Origin: Acidobacteriota bacterium
Lineage (GTDB): Bacteria; Acidobacteriota; Terriglobia; Bryobacterales; Bryobacteraceae
Assembly (NCBI GenBank): GCA_017307505.1
Contig: JAFKEE010000021.1
Coordinates: forward strand, 31,949 to 95,948
Reading direction: 5' to 3'
DNA length: 64,000 nucleotides
The position numbers and the translations under genes are program-made. The notes under the pieces were generated by a model. That model was not told the origin of the DNA. It did no database searches and saw only the letters and a program-made list of their open reading frames with translations. Below, piece after piece: positions 1 to 9,271 of the stretch (its first letter is position 1; every line of letters starts with the position of its first letter).

Positions 1-168
1 CATGAACTGCAGAATGCCGATGTAGGGATCCGGAGAGTGCCCGCGCAGGGAACTCGGCAGAAGAAACAGCCACAGGATGCCGGACGTCGTGACCAGGATC
101 ACGCCAATCAGGCTGATCCAATTGCTGGCCAGATAGACGATGGGCGCCAACCATTCTTTCAGTTTCAT
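1..168 (-). CDS. NapC/NirT-like membrane-anchored cytochrome, N-terminus only (cut by window edge)
   Basis: Fifty-six codons read from an ATG at 168 and run off the left edge. The start MKLKEWLAPIVYLASNW is followed by one hydrophobic helix (about residues 17-37) and then LPSSLRGHSPDPYIGIL. This layout, a short cytoplasmic start plus a single anchor before the haem domain, is typical of NapC/NirT-like quinol-oxidising multihaem cytochromes. No CXXCH motif lies inside the visible part, so the family call is inferred from the N-terminus and from the neighbour. An AAGG sequence precedes the ATG. It follows the nine-haem cytochrome by 45 bases on the same strand, so the two are probably one transcript. 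Confidence 0.6.
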   Translation of the reverse strand, partial: MKLKEWLAPIVYLASNWISLIGVILVTTSGILWLFLLPSSLRGHSPDPYIGILQFM

Positions 169-213
169 AGGACCTTGTTAGCTTACTCGCTTTTTCTCTT
201 CAGTAGAGCAGGC

Positions 214-1887
214 TCAATGGCCGTGCTTCTTGTCATTTTCAGGACGCGGGCTGTAGCCGGTGAGCCACGCCGGATCCATCGGGTAAACATCCGGGTCGAA
301 GATTACCGAGTAGAAGTGCCAGACAAAGATGGCCAGGGTCGCCAGCACCGCTTCAAAGAAGTGCACCGACCTGGCAAAATCGATCCAAAGTTTGGGCAGG
401 AACTTCATCGTCCAGTTGTTGGCCCACAGCAGGACGCCGGTCGCCGCCATCACAATCGTGCCCCAGACCAGGGCCCAGTATTCGATCTTCTCGATGTAGG
501 AATGCGAGGACTGATAGGGCTTCTCCTTGCGCATGCCCAGGCGCCACAGCGTGCCTTCCACCATCTCGCGCAGGTCGCCCACCACCGGCAGGAACTCTTT
601 CCAGTGGTCCCGCAGCCGGCGGCTGACAAACAAGGTGACGATGTGCAGAATCGAGGTCAGCACCAGCACGGCGCCGGCTGTTCTGTGCACCACGCCGCGC
701 ACCGGGTAAGCTTTCTCCCAGGCCAGCGTCGGGCGAGCCCACCAGGAATCGGGGAAATGGAGCGCAAAGCCCGTGTAGGCCAGTGTAATGAAACTCACGG
801 CCAGCAACAGGTGTTGGATCCGCTCCCACTTGTACATCCGCTCGTGCCTGGGCTGCTCCGGCCGCAGCATCTGCAGCGGGATCATCCGGCCCTGGAACCG
901 CATCCGCATCGTCTTGACGATGAAATCGCCGCCGTGGTGCAGCAGCATGAAGCCGATGGTGCCGGGGATTATCAGGACATAAAAGAACTGCGCATACTGC
1001 AGCGGCAGCGGCGCGGTCTGCCCCTGTACCTCGTGGATGCTGCCGATCACAAAGCGCGAACCGGCGCCCGGGTGGCAGGCTCCGCAGGTGGTGGCCAGGT
1101 TCTTGGCATTGGTCCGCGACTTGGGATTGTCCGAAGGCAGGATGTCATGGAAGCCATGGCAGGACGAGCAGTCCGCCACACTCTGGTTGCCGGCTTTCAG
1201 CGCCAGGCCATGGAAGCTGTCGTTAAAGGAGGTGATCCGATCCAGCGGCAGGCCGAAGCGGGACATCAGGCGCACATCGCCGTGGCAGCGTCCACAGGTG
1301 TCGGGGACACTACTTGAGAAAACGGTGGACTTTGGGTTGTCCGGCTTGAGGATCTTGTGGCCGCCATGGCAATCCGTACATACGGGGGCATCTTTTACGC
1401 CCGCCGCCACGGCTTTGCCGTGCACGCTGGCATTGAACTGGGCCGCTTCCTTCTCGTGGCACATGCCGCAGGTTTCCGGCACGCTCTTGTGGAAGGCTTC
1501 GGAGAGGGCGGGGGTCAATTCGTGGACGCCGCCGTGGCAGGTGGAGCACTCCGGAGCTGACCCGTTGCCCTTCTTCATCTGCTGTGCGTGTTCGCTCTGG
1601 GAATAGTCGCTGGCCGGCTGTTCGTGACAGGTGTTGCAGGCCGGCTTGGGCAGATTCTCAGGGTGCGGATACTGGTCGTGCTTCAGGTGGCAGGAGGAGC
1701 AGGCCACCTTGCTATGCGCCGACTTGTCCAGCTTCGCGCCCTGGTCGTGGCAATCCAGACAAACCGTGTTGGGACTGGTTGGCGCCGGAACGGGCTTCTG
1801 GCCCGCCCACAGCCCGGCAGCCGCCAGACACAACACGACACGTAGTATGAAAACGGGTATCCCCAGTCGCATGAACTTATCCTTCAT
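214..1887 (-). CDS. Nine-haem cytochrome c fused to a membrane cytochrome b domain
   Basis: The protein has about 557 residues. A signal-type N-terminus (RLGIPVFILRVVLCLAAAG) is followed by a periplasmic region with nine CXXCH haem-c motifs (CLDCH, CSSCH, CNTCH, CSTCH, CGMCH, CTDCH, CGRCH, CSSCH, CGACH). The C-terminal part has about five membrane helices with His residues of the cytochrome b561/thiosulfate reductase b type (HLLLAVSF, VHRTAGAVL, HFFEAVLATL). It probably passes electrons between quinones and periplasmic partners. The frame is open to a TTG at 1932, but the ATG at 1887 gives a compact signal peptide (ATG at 1872 is the alternative). It sits between a two-helix membrane protein and a NapC-like gene. 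The physiological acceptor cannot be read from the sequence. Confidence 0.85.
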   Translation of the reverse strand: MKDKFMRLGIPVFILRVVLCLAAAGLWAGQKPVPAPTSPNTVCLDCHDQGAKLDKSAHSKVACSSCHLKHDQYPHPENLPKPACNTCHEQPASDYSQSEHAQQMKKGNGSAPECSTCHGGVHELTPALSEAFHKSVPETCGMCHEKEAAQFNASVHGKAVAAGVKDAPVCTDCHGGHKILKPDNPKSTVFSSSVPDTCGRCHGDVRLMSRFGLPLDRITSFNDSFHGLALKAGNQSVADCSSCHGFHDILPSDNPKSRTNAKNLATTCGACHPGAGSRFVIGSIHEVQGQTAPLPLQYAQFFYVLIIPGTIGFMLLHHGGDFIVKTMRMRFQGRMIPLQMLRPEQPRHERMYKWERIQHLLLAVSFITLAYTGFALHFPDSWWARPTLAWEKAYPVRGVVHRTAGAVLVLTSILHIVTLFVSRRLRDHWKEFLPVVGDLREMVEGTLWRLGMRKEKPYQSSHSYIEKIEYWALVWGTIVMAATGVLLWANNWTMKFLPKLWIDFARSVHFFEAVLATLAIFVWHFYSVIFDPDVYPMDPAWLTGYSPRPENDKKHGH

Positions 1888-1996
1888 CGCGGGCGCAAAC
1901 GAACCCCTCTCCGCCGCGCTGGCGATCTTCAACCCAAATCAGAAATCAGTCAATGCAGGCCGGCAGCCATGCGGCCGCCGGCCCGCAGTCGAGGGA

Positions 1997-2278
1997 TTAG
2001 CCTAAGCCAGCCTTGGAGGTGGCGTCCCACACCTGCATCCCGTACAGGATGATTAGGGCGAGTCCGCTCACCGCCAGAACCACAGTGAGGATCTTGCCCC
2101 ACTTGTCGATGGATTCCAGCCTCTTTGCGGTGTTCACCTGCTGATCGATTGCACCGGTAGTCGCACCCAGGTGGATTGAGTCGTCCTCATTGGCAGTGAC
2201 GCTCCTTCTCATGAGCGCCAAGGACAGAACAATGACACCTAGTACAGCCCAGGCAATCGCGAATGGCAATAGGTTCAT
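1997..2278 (-). CDS. Small two-helix membrane protein of the cytochrome operon
   Basis: This 93-residue protein has an N-terminal helix (about 3-23, FAIAWAVLGVIVLSLAL), a polar middle stretch (DDSIHLGATTGAIDQQ) and a second helix (about 63-82, ILTVVLAVSGLALIILYGM). I do not recognise a family. The start is well supported: AAGGAG lies about 8 bases before the ATG at 2278. It lies directly before the nine-haem cytochrome gene on the same strand, so it may be an anchor or assembly subunit of that complex. This role is inferred from position only. Confidence 0.7.
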   Translation of the reverse strand: MNLLPFAIAWAVLGVIVLSLALMRRSVTANEDDSIHLGATTGAIDQQVNTAKRLESIDKWGKILTVVLAVSGLALIILYGMQVWDATSKAGLG

Positions 2279-2317
2279 GATCGTATCTCCTTTACAGCAA
2301 CTGCGGACAGCCCGTCG

Positions 2318-2680
2318 TCAATGATCGCTCCGGCTACCCGCCGACTTCGGTCTCGTCGTCCCCGTGCGCAAACACGCGGCCAGCACAGCCAGCACCACCG
2401 TGTTCAGCGGATCCTGCTCAGAAAGCACGGAGTTCACACCCGCTTCCCAGGCTTCCCGGAGATGCCCGGCATCATTCCTGGTGATCAAAACTATGCGCTC
2501 CGGATGGGCCAGCGGCGGCGTCATGGCTCCAAACCGCTCACCATCCATCACCACTACACACGCAGACTCGAAATCGGGACATTCCACGCAGTGCACCGGC
2601 ACATGCGTGCTGCGCGCCAGCATGGAGCGCAAGGCATCAGCCCTCGCTGCGTCGCACATCGTTACTTGAATGGATCCCAT
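2318..2680 (-). CDS. Degenerate receiver-like protein at the head of the cytochrome operon
   Basis: This 120-residue protein looks like a CheY-fold domain without an output module: an opening strand IQVTMCDAARA, a third strand VVVMDGERF holding the only candidate phosphoacceptor Asp, and then RIVLITRNDAG and AGVNSVLSE where receivers normally carry Thr and Lys. The usual N-terminal acid pair and the conserved Lys are not clear, so phosphorylation is doubtful. It is the first gene after a candidate sigma54 promoter at 2885-2900 and is divergent from the sigma54 activator at 3078. A role as partner or modulator of that activator is inference; it could simply be an unrelated small protein. Confidence 0.6.
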   Translation of the reverse strand: MGSIQVTMCDAARADALRSMLARSTHVPVHCVECPDFESACVVVMDGERFGAMTPPLAHPERIVLITRNDAGHLREAWEAGVNSVLSEQDPLNTVVLAVLAACLRTGTTRPKSAGSRSDH

Positions 2681-2884
2681 AGTTCCCGCCTGCTCTTTCG
2701 CCTCGCTCCGGCTGGCCTATCCGCGGCAATCGCGATTCTCGTCTCCAAAACTGTCTCCGTCCGGCCTGGTCGCCGGCTCCCGGTTCCTTTCCACTCCAGC
2801 GGCATTCCGGCAGCTTCCGCCGCCGTCCGAAGCCGATCTACAGCTCCGTTACACCCAATTCGTTCAACAACTCGCTTTCACACC

Positions 2885-2900
2885 TGCAATCAAGAGGCCA
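2885..2900 (-). promoter_or_regulatory. Candidate sigma54 (-24/-12) promoter of the cytochrome operon
   Basis: Read on the minus strand the site is TGGCCTCTTGATTGCA, with the invariant GG and GC separated by exactly 10 bases. The consensus is TGGCAC-N5-TTGCA, so only the AC of the -24 element differs. It points towards the receiver/membrane protein/cytochrome genes and leaves a leader of roughly 190 bases. The divergent gene at 3078 encodes a sigma54-dependent activator, which makes the site more credible. The 397-base gap 2681-3077 holds this promoter and the boxes listed next, and no gene. Confidence 0.6.
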
Positions 2901-2970
2901 ATGCCAGGAACAGAAGCAGACCCGCATATCTTTATTTCAATGTTCCACTTACGAGCCTCCTTCCTCGCGC

Positions 2971-3045
2971 ATTCCCCCACCGGCGCAGGGGATCGATGGG
3001 GCAATTCCCCCACTTATCTGCGTGGGTGCCTTCCATCTCCCCCTC
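2971..3045. promoter_or_regulatory. Repeated C-rich boxes, candidate enhancer (UAS) for the sigma54 activator
   Basis: ATTCCCCCAC occurs at 2971-2980 and again, identical, at 3004-3013, a 33-base interval (about three helical turns). A weaker copy (TCTCCCCCTC, 7 of 10 matches) starts at 3036, 32 bases further on. Opposing GGGG runs between them also form small inverted repeats. The boxes lie about 70-160 bases upstream of the candidate -24 element, the usual place for NtrC-type activator sites. That the product of the gene at 3078 binds here is inference. Confidence 0.45.
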
Positions 3046-3077
3046 AAGAGCCATACAATGGGTTTTCACAGGGGCAT

Positions 3078-4424
<1,347 letters not shown>

Positions 4425-4436
4425 GCCGCGGAGTCC

Positions 4437-5402
4437 TCAAACGAGGGCCATCTCCAGATTGCGCTGGACCAGATCGAAGAAGCATCCGGTGTCAACATTG
4501 AGCGCGACGCGGTGGGTGGAGCCTGCCCCCAAGGTGGTGCGGCCGCGCTCGGGCCCCGTGCCCGTTTCCACGCTCACCGTCCCCAGTTGGGTCTCATACA
4601 GTTCCGGCGATTCCAGATAGGCCAGGACGTTCGGATCGTGCAACGGTCCGCCCGCTGTTCCGCAGCGGGCCCTCGTCCAGGCGCCGTAGGCTCGCAAGGT
4701 CGCTTCCAGGCCGGCACCCCAGGATTCCAGGCCCGCGATCCGCAGGAGGCGGTCCTCGGTCACCAGGGTCCGGTGCGAGGTATCCAGCGGGATAAACACC
4801 AGCTCCAGGCCGCTGGCGGCGACAATTTGCGCGGCCTCGGCATCGGCCCAGATGTTGAACTCGGCCCACTCGGTGACATTGCCCTGCGACGACAGTACCC
4901 CGCCCTGCCCCTGAACGGAGTAGGTGCCAAAGCCGCCGCCCATGATCACCACGGAGCCTAGCAGCTCCACAATCCCGGGGTCCATCCTGAGGGCCAGCGC
5001 GACGTTCGTCAACGGGCCCAGACACGCCAGGCGCAGGCTGCGCGGCGGACACTTTCGCGCCACCCGGCATAGGTATTCCGCCGCGGTACAGCGCCCGGGT
5101 TCGGCCTGCGGAGCGGGCAACGCCAGGCCGTGGAGCCCGTCATCCCCATGCACCTCGGAGGCGGTCCGCAACGGGACCGAAAGGGGTCCTTCCGCGCCGG
5201 CATAAACCGGCACATCCGGCCGTCCCGCCATGGCCAGAATGCCCAGAGCGTTGCGTGTGACTTGTGCCAGGCCGACGTTGCCGCCGATGGTCGTCAGAGC
5301 TTTTACATGGACCCGCCTGGACCCGAGGGCGGCGAGAATGGCGAACATGTCATCCACACCAGGATCCGTGTCAATGATCACGGAATCGTATTGTTCGTTC
5401 AT
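4437..5402 (-). CDS. Inosine/uridine-preferring nucleoside hydrolase family protein
   Basis: The 321-residue protein starts with the Ca2+-binding signature DTDPGVDD (residues 11-18) of the nucleoside N-ribohydrolase family. The family motifs VIMGG and EFNIWADAEAA follow, and a HDPN segment near the C-terminus supplies the further Ca2+/ribose ligands. These enzymes split ribonucleosides into base and ribose. No signal peptide is seen, so it is cytoplasmic. It starts only 7 bases after the DUF5829-like gene, so the two are co-transcribed. Substrate preference (purine or pyrimidine) cannot be fixed from sequence. Confidence 0.9.
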   Translation of the reverse strand: MNEQYDSVIIDTDPGVDDMFAILAALGSRRVHVKALTTIGGNVGLAQVTRNALGILAMAGRPDVPVYAGAEGPLSVPLRTASEVHGDDGLHGLALPAPQAEPGRCTAAEYLCRVARKCPPRSLRLACLGPLTNVALALRMDPGIVELLGSVVIMGGGFGTYSVQGQGGVLSSQGNVTEWAEFNIWADAEAAQIVAASGLELVFIPLDTSHRTLVTEDRLLRIAGLESWGAGLEATLRAYGAWTRARCGTAGGPLHDPNVLAYLESPELYETQLGTVSVETGTGPERGRTTLGAGSTHRVALNVDTGCFFDLVQRNLEMALV

Positions 5403-5409
5403 TGGACCG

Positions 5410-6213
5410 TTAGAACTCCCAGATCGCCGTCTTGTCCGGGCGTAGTGTCAGCACGGAGCGGGCCCCAAACCGCAACGTCATCCTCTCCGCCGGAGCCTTT
5501 CTCAACCGGAACGAGACACTGCGCAGTCCGTGAGGACCTGCACCCATCGGCAGGAACCGGATCGTCACCGCCGGTTTCAGTTGCTCCATCCAGTGCATCA
5601 TGCGCTCCATCTCGTCCGCCGGCAGAGCCAGTGTAAGCCCCGTCACATCATCCAGATAAGGGTCCTGCGGCGTCTGCGCCAGAACGCTTTTATAGCGCTT
5701 GAGCACCTCGGCGCGAGTGACTCCTTGGCCGGCGCCGCCTTCCGGTCTCCATTGCTCGAGGAACTCGGGCGTGTACTCCATGACCCACGACTCCAAACCC
5801 TTGGCGAGTTGCGGCACCGGGCTTAGCCGGTAGAACCAGGGGATCTGCCGGTCCTTCCAGCCCCGAGTGATCAGATCCCGGTGCGCCCCTTCGACGGACG
5901 GCATGGCGCCCACGGCATCCACGCCGAACGCCACGGCGGTCTCCCCCACGGCCCGTTTTTCCTGAGCCGAATCGAAGAACTCGAAGTAGGTCCTGGTGCC
6001 GTAGAAATAGATGCCCGTATAGCTGCGGTCCGCGCGCACCGTCGTCCTCTTCTCGAAGGCTGCAAACTCCTGTTTCAAAAAGGTGTTCTGCTCAATGGCA
6101 GCGTATGTGACCGAATCAACGGTGACATAGAAGTGGTTCAACTCTATCGCACTTTGGGCCATTGCAGTTGTCATGGTGAGGATCAATAGATAGGGCTTAG
6201 TTAGAAGATTCAT
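5410..6213 (-). CDS. Secreted DUF5829-like protein of unknown function
   Basis: From the ATG at 6213 the protein has 267 residues and begins with a signal peptide (NLLTKPYLLILTMTTAMAQS). The mature part opens with ELNHFYVTVDSVTYAAI and continues with RTDR-like, GIYFYG and TYFEFFD segments. I recall this pattern from the DUF5829 family, which resembles a glyoxalase/VOC-type fold, but this is from memory. An in-frame GTG at 6228 is an alternative start. It probably forms an operon with the nucleoside hydrolase 7 bases downstream, and it is divergent from the TonB-dependent receptor at 6270. Function unknown. Confidence 0.75.
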   Translation of the reverse strand: MNLLTKPYLLILTMTTAMAQSAIELNHFYVTVDSVTYAAIEQNTFLKQEFAAFEKRTTVRADRSYTGIYFYGTRTYFEFFDSAQEKRAVGETAVAFGVDAVGAMPSVEGAHRDLITRGWKDRQIPWFYRLSPVPQLAKGLESWVMEYTPEFLEQWRPEGGAGQGVTRAEVLKRYKSVLAQTPQDPYLDDVTGLTLALPADEMERMMHWMEQLKPAVTIRFLPMGAGPHGLRSVSFRLRKAPAERMTLRFGARSVLTLRPDKTAIWEF

Positions 6214-6269
6214 TGTATCTTTATGCACACTTCACTGGCACACGAACCTGTCCATCTTAAAATGGATTC

Positions 6270-9200
6270 ATGCCTAGATTGCTTCAACTCGCTCTTGGTG
6301 TGTTTACACTCACCGGAGTACTCTTCGCCCAGTCCGAGGCCGGTGGGGCAACCGTCACCGGCACCGTGACTGATCCCAGTGGAGCCGCCGTAACGGGCGC
6401 AAAGGTGACACTGAACAGCGACCAGACCGGTTTTACCCGCGTCTTCGAAACCAACGCCAGCGGTCTCTACAACTTTGTACGTGTCCCAGTGGGGCGGTAT
6501 AACCTGACAATCGATCATTCCGGCTTCAAGAGCGTCAAACGCACCGACATCGAGCTTGCGGTCGGCGCCGTGGTCACGATTGACGCCGCGCTCACTGTCG
6601 GATCCACTTCCGAGAGCATCACGGTCAGCGGCGACCTGCCGCTGGTCGAGACGACGCGCTCGCAGACCTCGACGAACGTGGACGAGCGGGCCGTCAAGGA
6701 TCTGCCGATCAATGGCCGCAACTTCCTGGACTTCACTCTTTTGACGCCAGGCGTCAACCGCGACACGCGCGGCGGCGACCTCACCTTCGGCGGCCAGCGC
6801 GGCACAGCCAACAGCCTGCTGGTGGACGGCATGGACTCCAACAACCTGTTCTTCGGACAAAGCTCCGGCCGGGCGGGCGTGCGCAATCCATACTCCTTCT
6901 CGCAGGATGCCGTCGAGGAGTTCCAGGTGAACACCAACGGCTTCGCCGCCGAGATCGGCCGCGCCGGCGGCGGTGTGATCAACGTGGTGACGAAGTCGGG
7001 CACCAACACCTTCCACGGCAATGCTTTCGAGTTCTTCCGCGACCGCGAACTGAACGCCAATACCTTCATCAACAAGTCGCGCGGAATCGTTCGCCAGCCC
7101 TACCACTACAATCAGTTTGGTGGTACGGTGGGCGGCCCCATCAAGAAGGACAAGATCTTCTTCTTCCTCAGCTATGACGGCCAGCGGAACCTGAATCCGA
7201 ATCCGGTGTTCTTCAACTTCACGGTCCCCACCGATTCCCTGTCCCAGGCCGGCGCCGCCGAACTATCCAAGTACCTGACGCCCTACACCACCGGCTACCG
7301 CAACGACATCGGCCTGGCTAAGCTGGACTGGAACCTCTCGAACACCCAGCGCCTGAGTGTCCGTGCCAACATCCACCGTTTCACGGGCCTCAATTTCGAG
7401 AACGGCGGCAACCAGAGCGCCCAGGAGCACACCGGCAACTCGCTGGTTTCCACCAACAGCCTGGCTGTGAACTACAGCAAGGTGTTCGGCTCCGCGGTGG
7501 TCTTCGATTCCCGCTTCAACTGGGTGAAGGATGACGAACCCGGCGAAGCCAACTCCACGGCGCCGGAGACTGTCGTCAACCAGAGCGGCGGCAGCTTCAC
7601 CTTTGGCCGCAACAACTTCTCGCCCCGCTACACCAACTCGAAGCGCTACCAGTTCATTGAGTCCGTCAGCTATCTGCGCGGCAAGCACGCCTACAAGATT
7701 GGCGGCGACCTGAACTTCGAGCAGATCGACAACTTCTTCCCGGGCAACTTCTCCGGCGTTTACCGCTTCAACAGCCTGGCCGATTTCGCGGCGCGCAAGC
7801 CGTTCCAGTTCACGCAAGGCTTTGCAGGCGCCGGCACCGACGGGCCGCTCACCAAGCCGAACATTAAGGAATTCGCCTTCTTCGTTCAGGATGCGTGGCG
7901 CGTGACGGACCGGCTGACGCTGAACTACGGCTACCGCTACGACATTGCGTCCTATGCGCAGCCCAAGGTGTTGAACCCGGATGCCGGGCTCGCCGCCCAG
8001 GGTCTGGCCACGAACCGGATCAACACGGACACGAACAACCACGCACCCCGCTTCGGCTTCGCCTACCGGCTGGACGAGAAGGGCCGCCAGCTGGTGCGCG
8101 GCGGCTACGGAATCTTCTACTCCCGCACGCCGTCCATCCTCACCGGCACGGCGATGTCCCAGAACGGCATCCAGGTGCAGACCTACACGCTCAGCGCGAA
8201 TCTGCCCACCTATCCGAACATCCTTTCGGCTCCGCCCACGGTTTCGCGCACGCCCGACATTTACGTCGTTGCGCCGAACTTTGCGTCGCCGCTTACCGCC
8301 CAGTGGAACTTTAACTATGAAGTCCAGTTAAGCAAGGACTACGCCGTGACCTTCGGCTATCTGGGCCTGCACGGCTACCACCTGTCCCGCACGCGCGACA
8401 TCAACCTGTTCCCGCTGTTTGCCGATACGGCCACGTACGCCAACGGCACGCCCACCGTCATCTACACCCGCCTGGCGAACCGCCCCAACCCGAACTTCGG
8501 CCGCATCAGCCTGTTCGACTCGGGCGCCGACTCCACATACCATGGTGGGTTCGTTCAGGGCACCAAGCGCTTCTCCCGCAACTTCCAGTTGCTGGCCAGC
8601 TACACGTTCTCCAAGGTCATCGACACCGTGCCGGACGCCACCAGCGTCGTTGTGGGCAGCGATGACGCGAAGGTGGCCCTGGATACCCTGAACCCGAACA
8701 ACGATCGCGCACTGGGCGACACAAACGTCCGGCACCGCTTCGTGGCGTCCGGGGTGTGGGACCTGAACTACTTCCAGCGCTACAACAACGCGTTTGCCCA
8801 CTACGTGCTGAACGGCTGGCAGCTTTCGGGGATCTTCAACGCCCGCAGCGGCCAGCCCTACTCGGCCACGGTCGGCGGCAATGCGGATATCAACCGCGAC
8901 GGCAACACCCGCAACGACCGCGCTCCGCTGACGGGCCGCAACATCTACACGCTGCCCAGCGTGTATACGCTGGATGCCCGTGTCACCAAGCTCGTTCCGC
9001 TGTGGAAGGAAACCGTCCGCCTGCGGCTGGTGGGCGAGGCGTTCAACCTGGCGAACCGCGCCAATGTAGCCAACGTCAACCGCACCCCGTTCAACTACAA
9101 CTCCACCACCAAGGTCTTCTCCCCGGTGGCAATCTTCGGCACCGCCTCGGCGGCGGCCGATCCGCGCATCCTGCAGATCGCGGCCAAGATCGAGTTCTAG
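6270..9200 (+). CDS. TonB-dependent receptor with N-terminal carboxypeptidase-regulatory domain (Oar-like)
   Basis: The protein has 976 residues. A signal peptide (RLLQLALGVFTLTGVLFA) is followed by a carboxypeptidase-regulatory-like beta domain (about 27-110: TVTGTVTDPSG, GLYNFVRVPVGRY). Next come a plug domain (about 120-235: LPINGRNFLDFTLLTPGV, SLLVDGMDSNN, GRAGGGVINVVTKSGTN) and a long beta-barrel ending in KIEF with a terminal Phe, as outer-membrane proteins need. This is the large receptor type that is abundant in Acidobacteria and is thought to import carbohydrate or other large substrates. No TonB box can be assigned with certainty. It is followed by a strong terminator at 9221. Confidence 0.93.
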   Translation: MPRLLQLALGVFTLTGVLFAQSEAGGATVTGTVTDPSGAAVTGAKVTLNSDQTGFTRVFETNASGLYNFVRVPVGRYNLTIDHSGFKSVKRTDIELAVGAVVTIDAALTVGSTSESITVSGDLPLVETTRSQTSTNVDERAVKDLPINGRNFLDFTLLTPGVNRDTRGGDLTFGGQRGTANSLLVDGMDSNNLFFGQSSGRAGVRNPYSFSQDAVEEFQVNTNGFAAEIGRAGGGVINVVTKSGTNTFHGNAFEFFRDRELNANTFINKSRGIVRQPYHYNQFGGTVGGPIKKDKIFFFLSYDGQRNLNPNPVFFNFTVPTDSLSQAGAAELSKYLTPYTTGYRNDIGLAKLDWNLSNTQRLSVRANIHRFTGLNFENGGNQSAQEHTGNSLVSTNSLAVNYSKVFGSAVVFDSRFNWVKDDEPGEANSTAPETVVNQSGGSFTFGRNNFSPRYTNSKRYQFIESVSYLRGKHAYKIGGDLNFEQIDNFFPGNFSGVYRFNSLADFAARKPFQFTQGFAGAGTDGPLTKPNIKEFAFFVQDAWRVTDRLTLNYGYRYDIASYAQPKVLNPDAGLAAQGLATNRINTDTNNHAPRFGFAYRLDEKGRQLVRGGYGIFYSRTPSILTGTAMSQNGIQVQTYTLSANLPTYPNILSAPPTVSRTPDIYVVAPNFASPLTAQWNFNYEVQLSKDYAVTFGYLGLHGYHLSRTRDINLFPLFADTATYANGTPTVIYTRLANRPNPNFGRISLFDSGADSTYHGGFVQGTKRFSRNFQLLASYTFSKVIDTVPDATSVVVGSDDAKVALDTLNPNNDRALGDTNVRHRFVASGVWDLNYFQRYNNAFAHYVLNGWQLSGIFNARSGQPYSATVGGNADINRDGNTRNDRAPLTGRNIYTLPSVYTLDARVTKLVPLWKETVRLRLVGEAFNLANRANVANVNRTPFNYNSTTKVFSPVAIFGTASAAADPRILQIAAKIEF

Positions 9201-9220
9201 TTCCCCCTCCCTCTGCACGC

Positions 9221-9251
9221 AAAAAGGCCGGGCTCAATGCCCGGCCTTTTT
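9221..9251. terminator. Bidirectional intrinsic terminator
   Basis: The perfect stem GGCCGGGC/GCCCGGCC has a 5-base loop and is flanked by A5 on the left and T5 on the right, so it can end transcription from both sides. It separates the receptor gene (+, ends 9200) from the converging TadZ-like gene (-, ends 9272). Confidence 0.9.
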
Positions 9252-9271
9252 CGTTGATGCTTCGATCCAGT

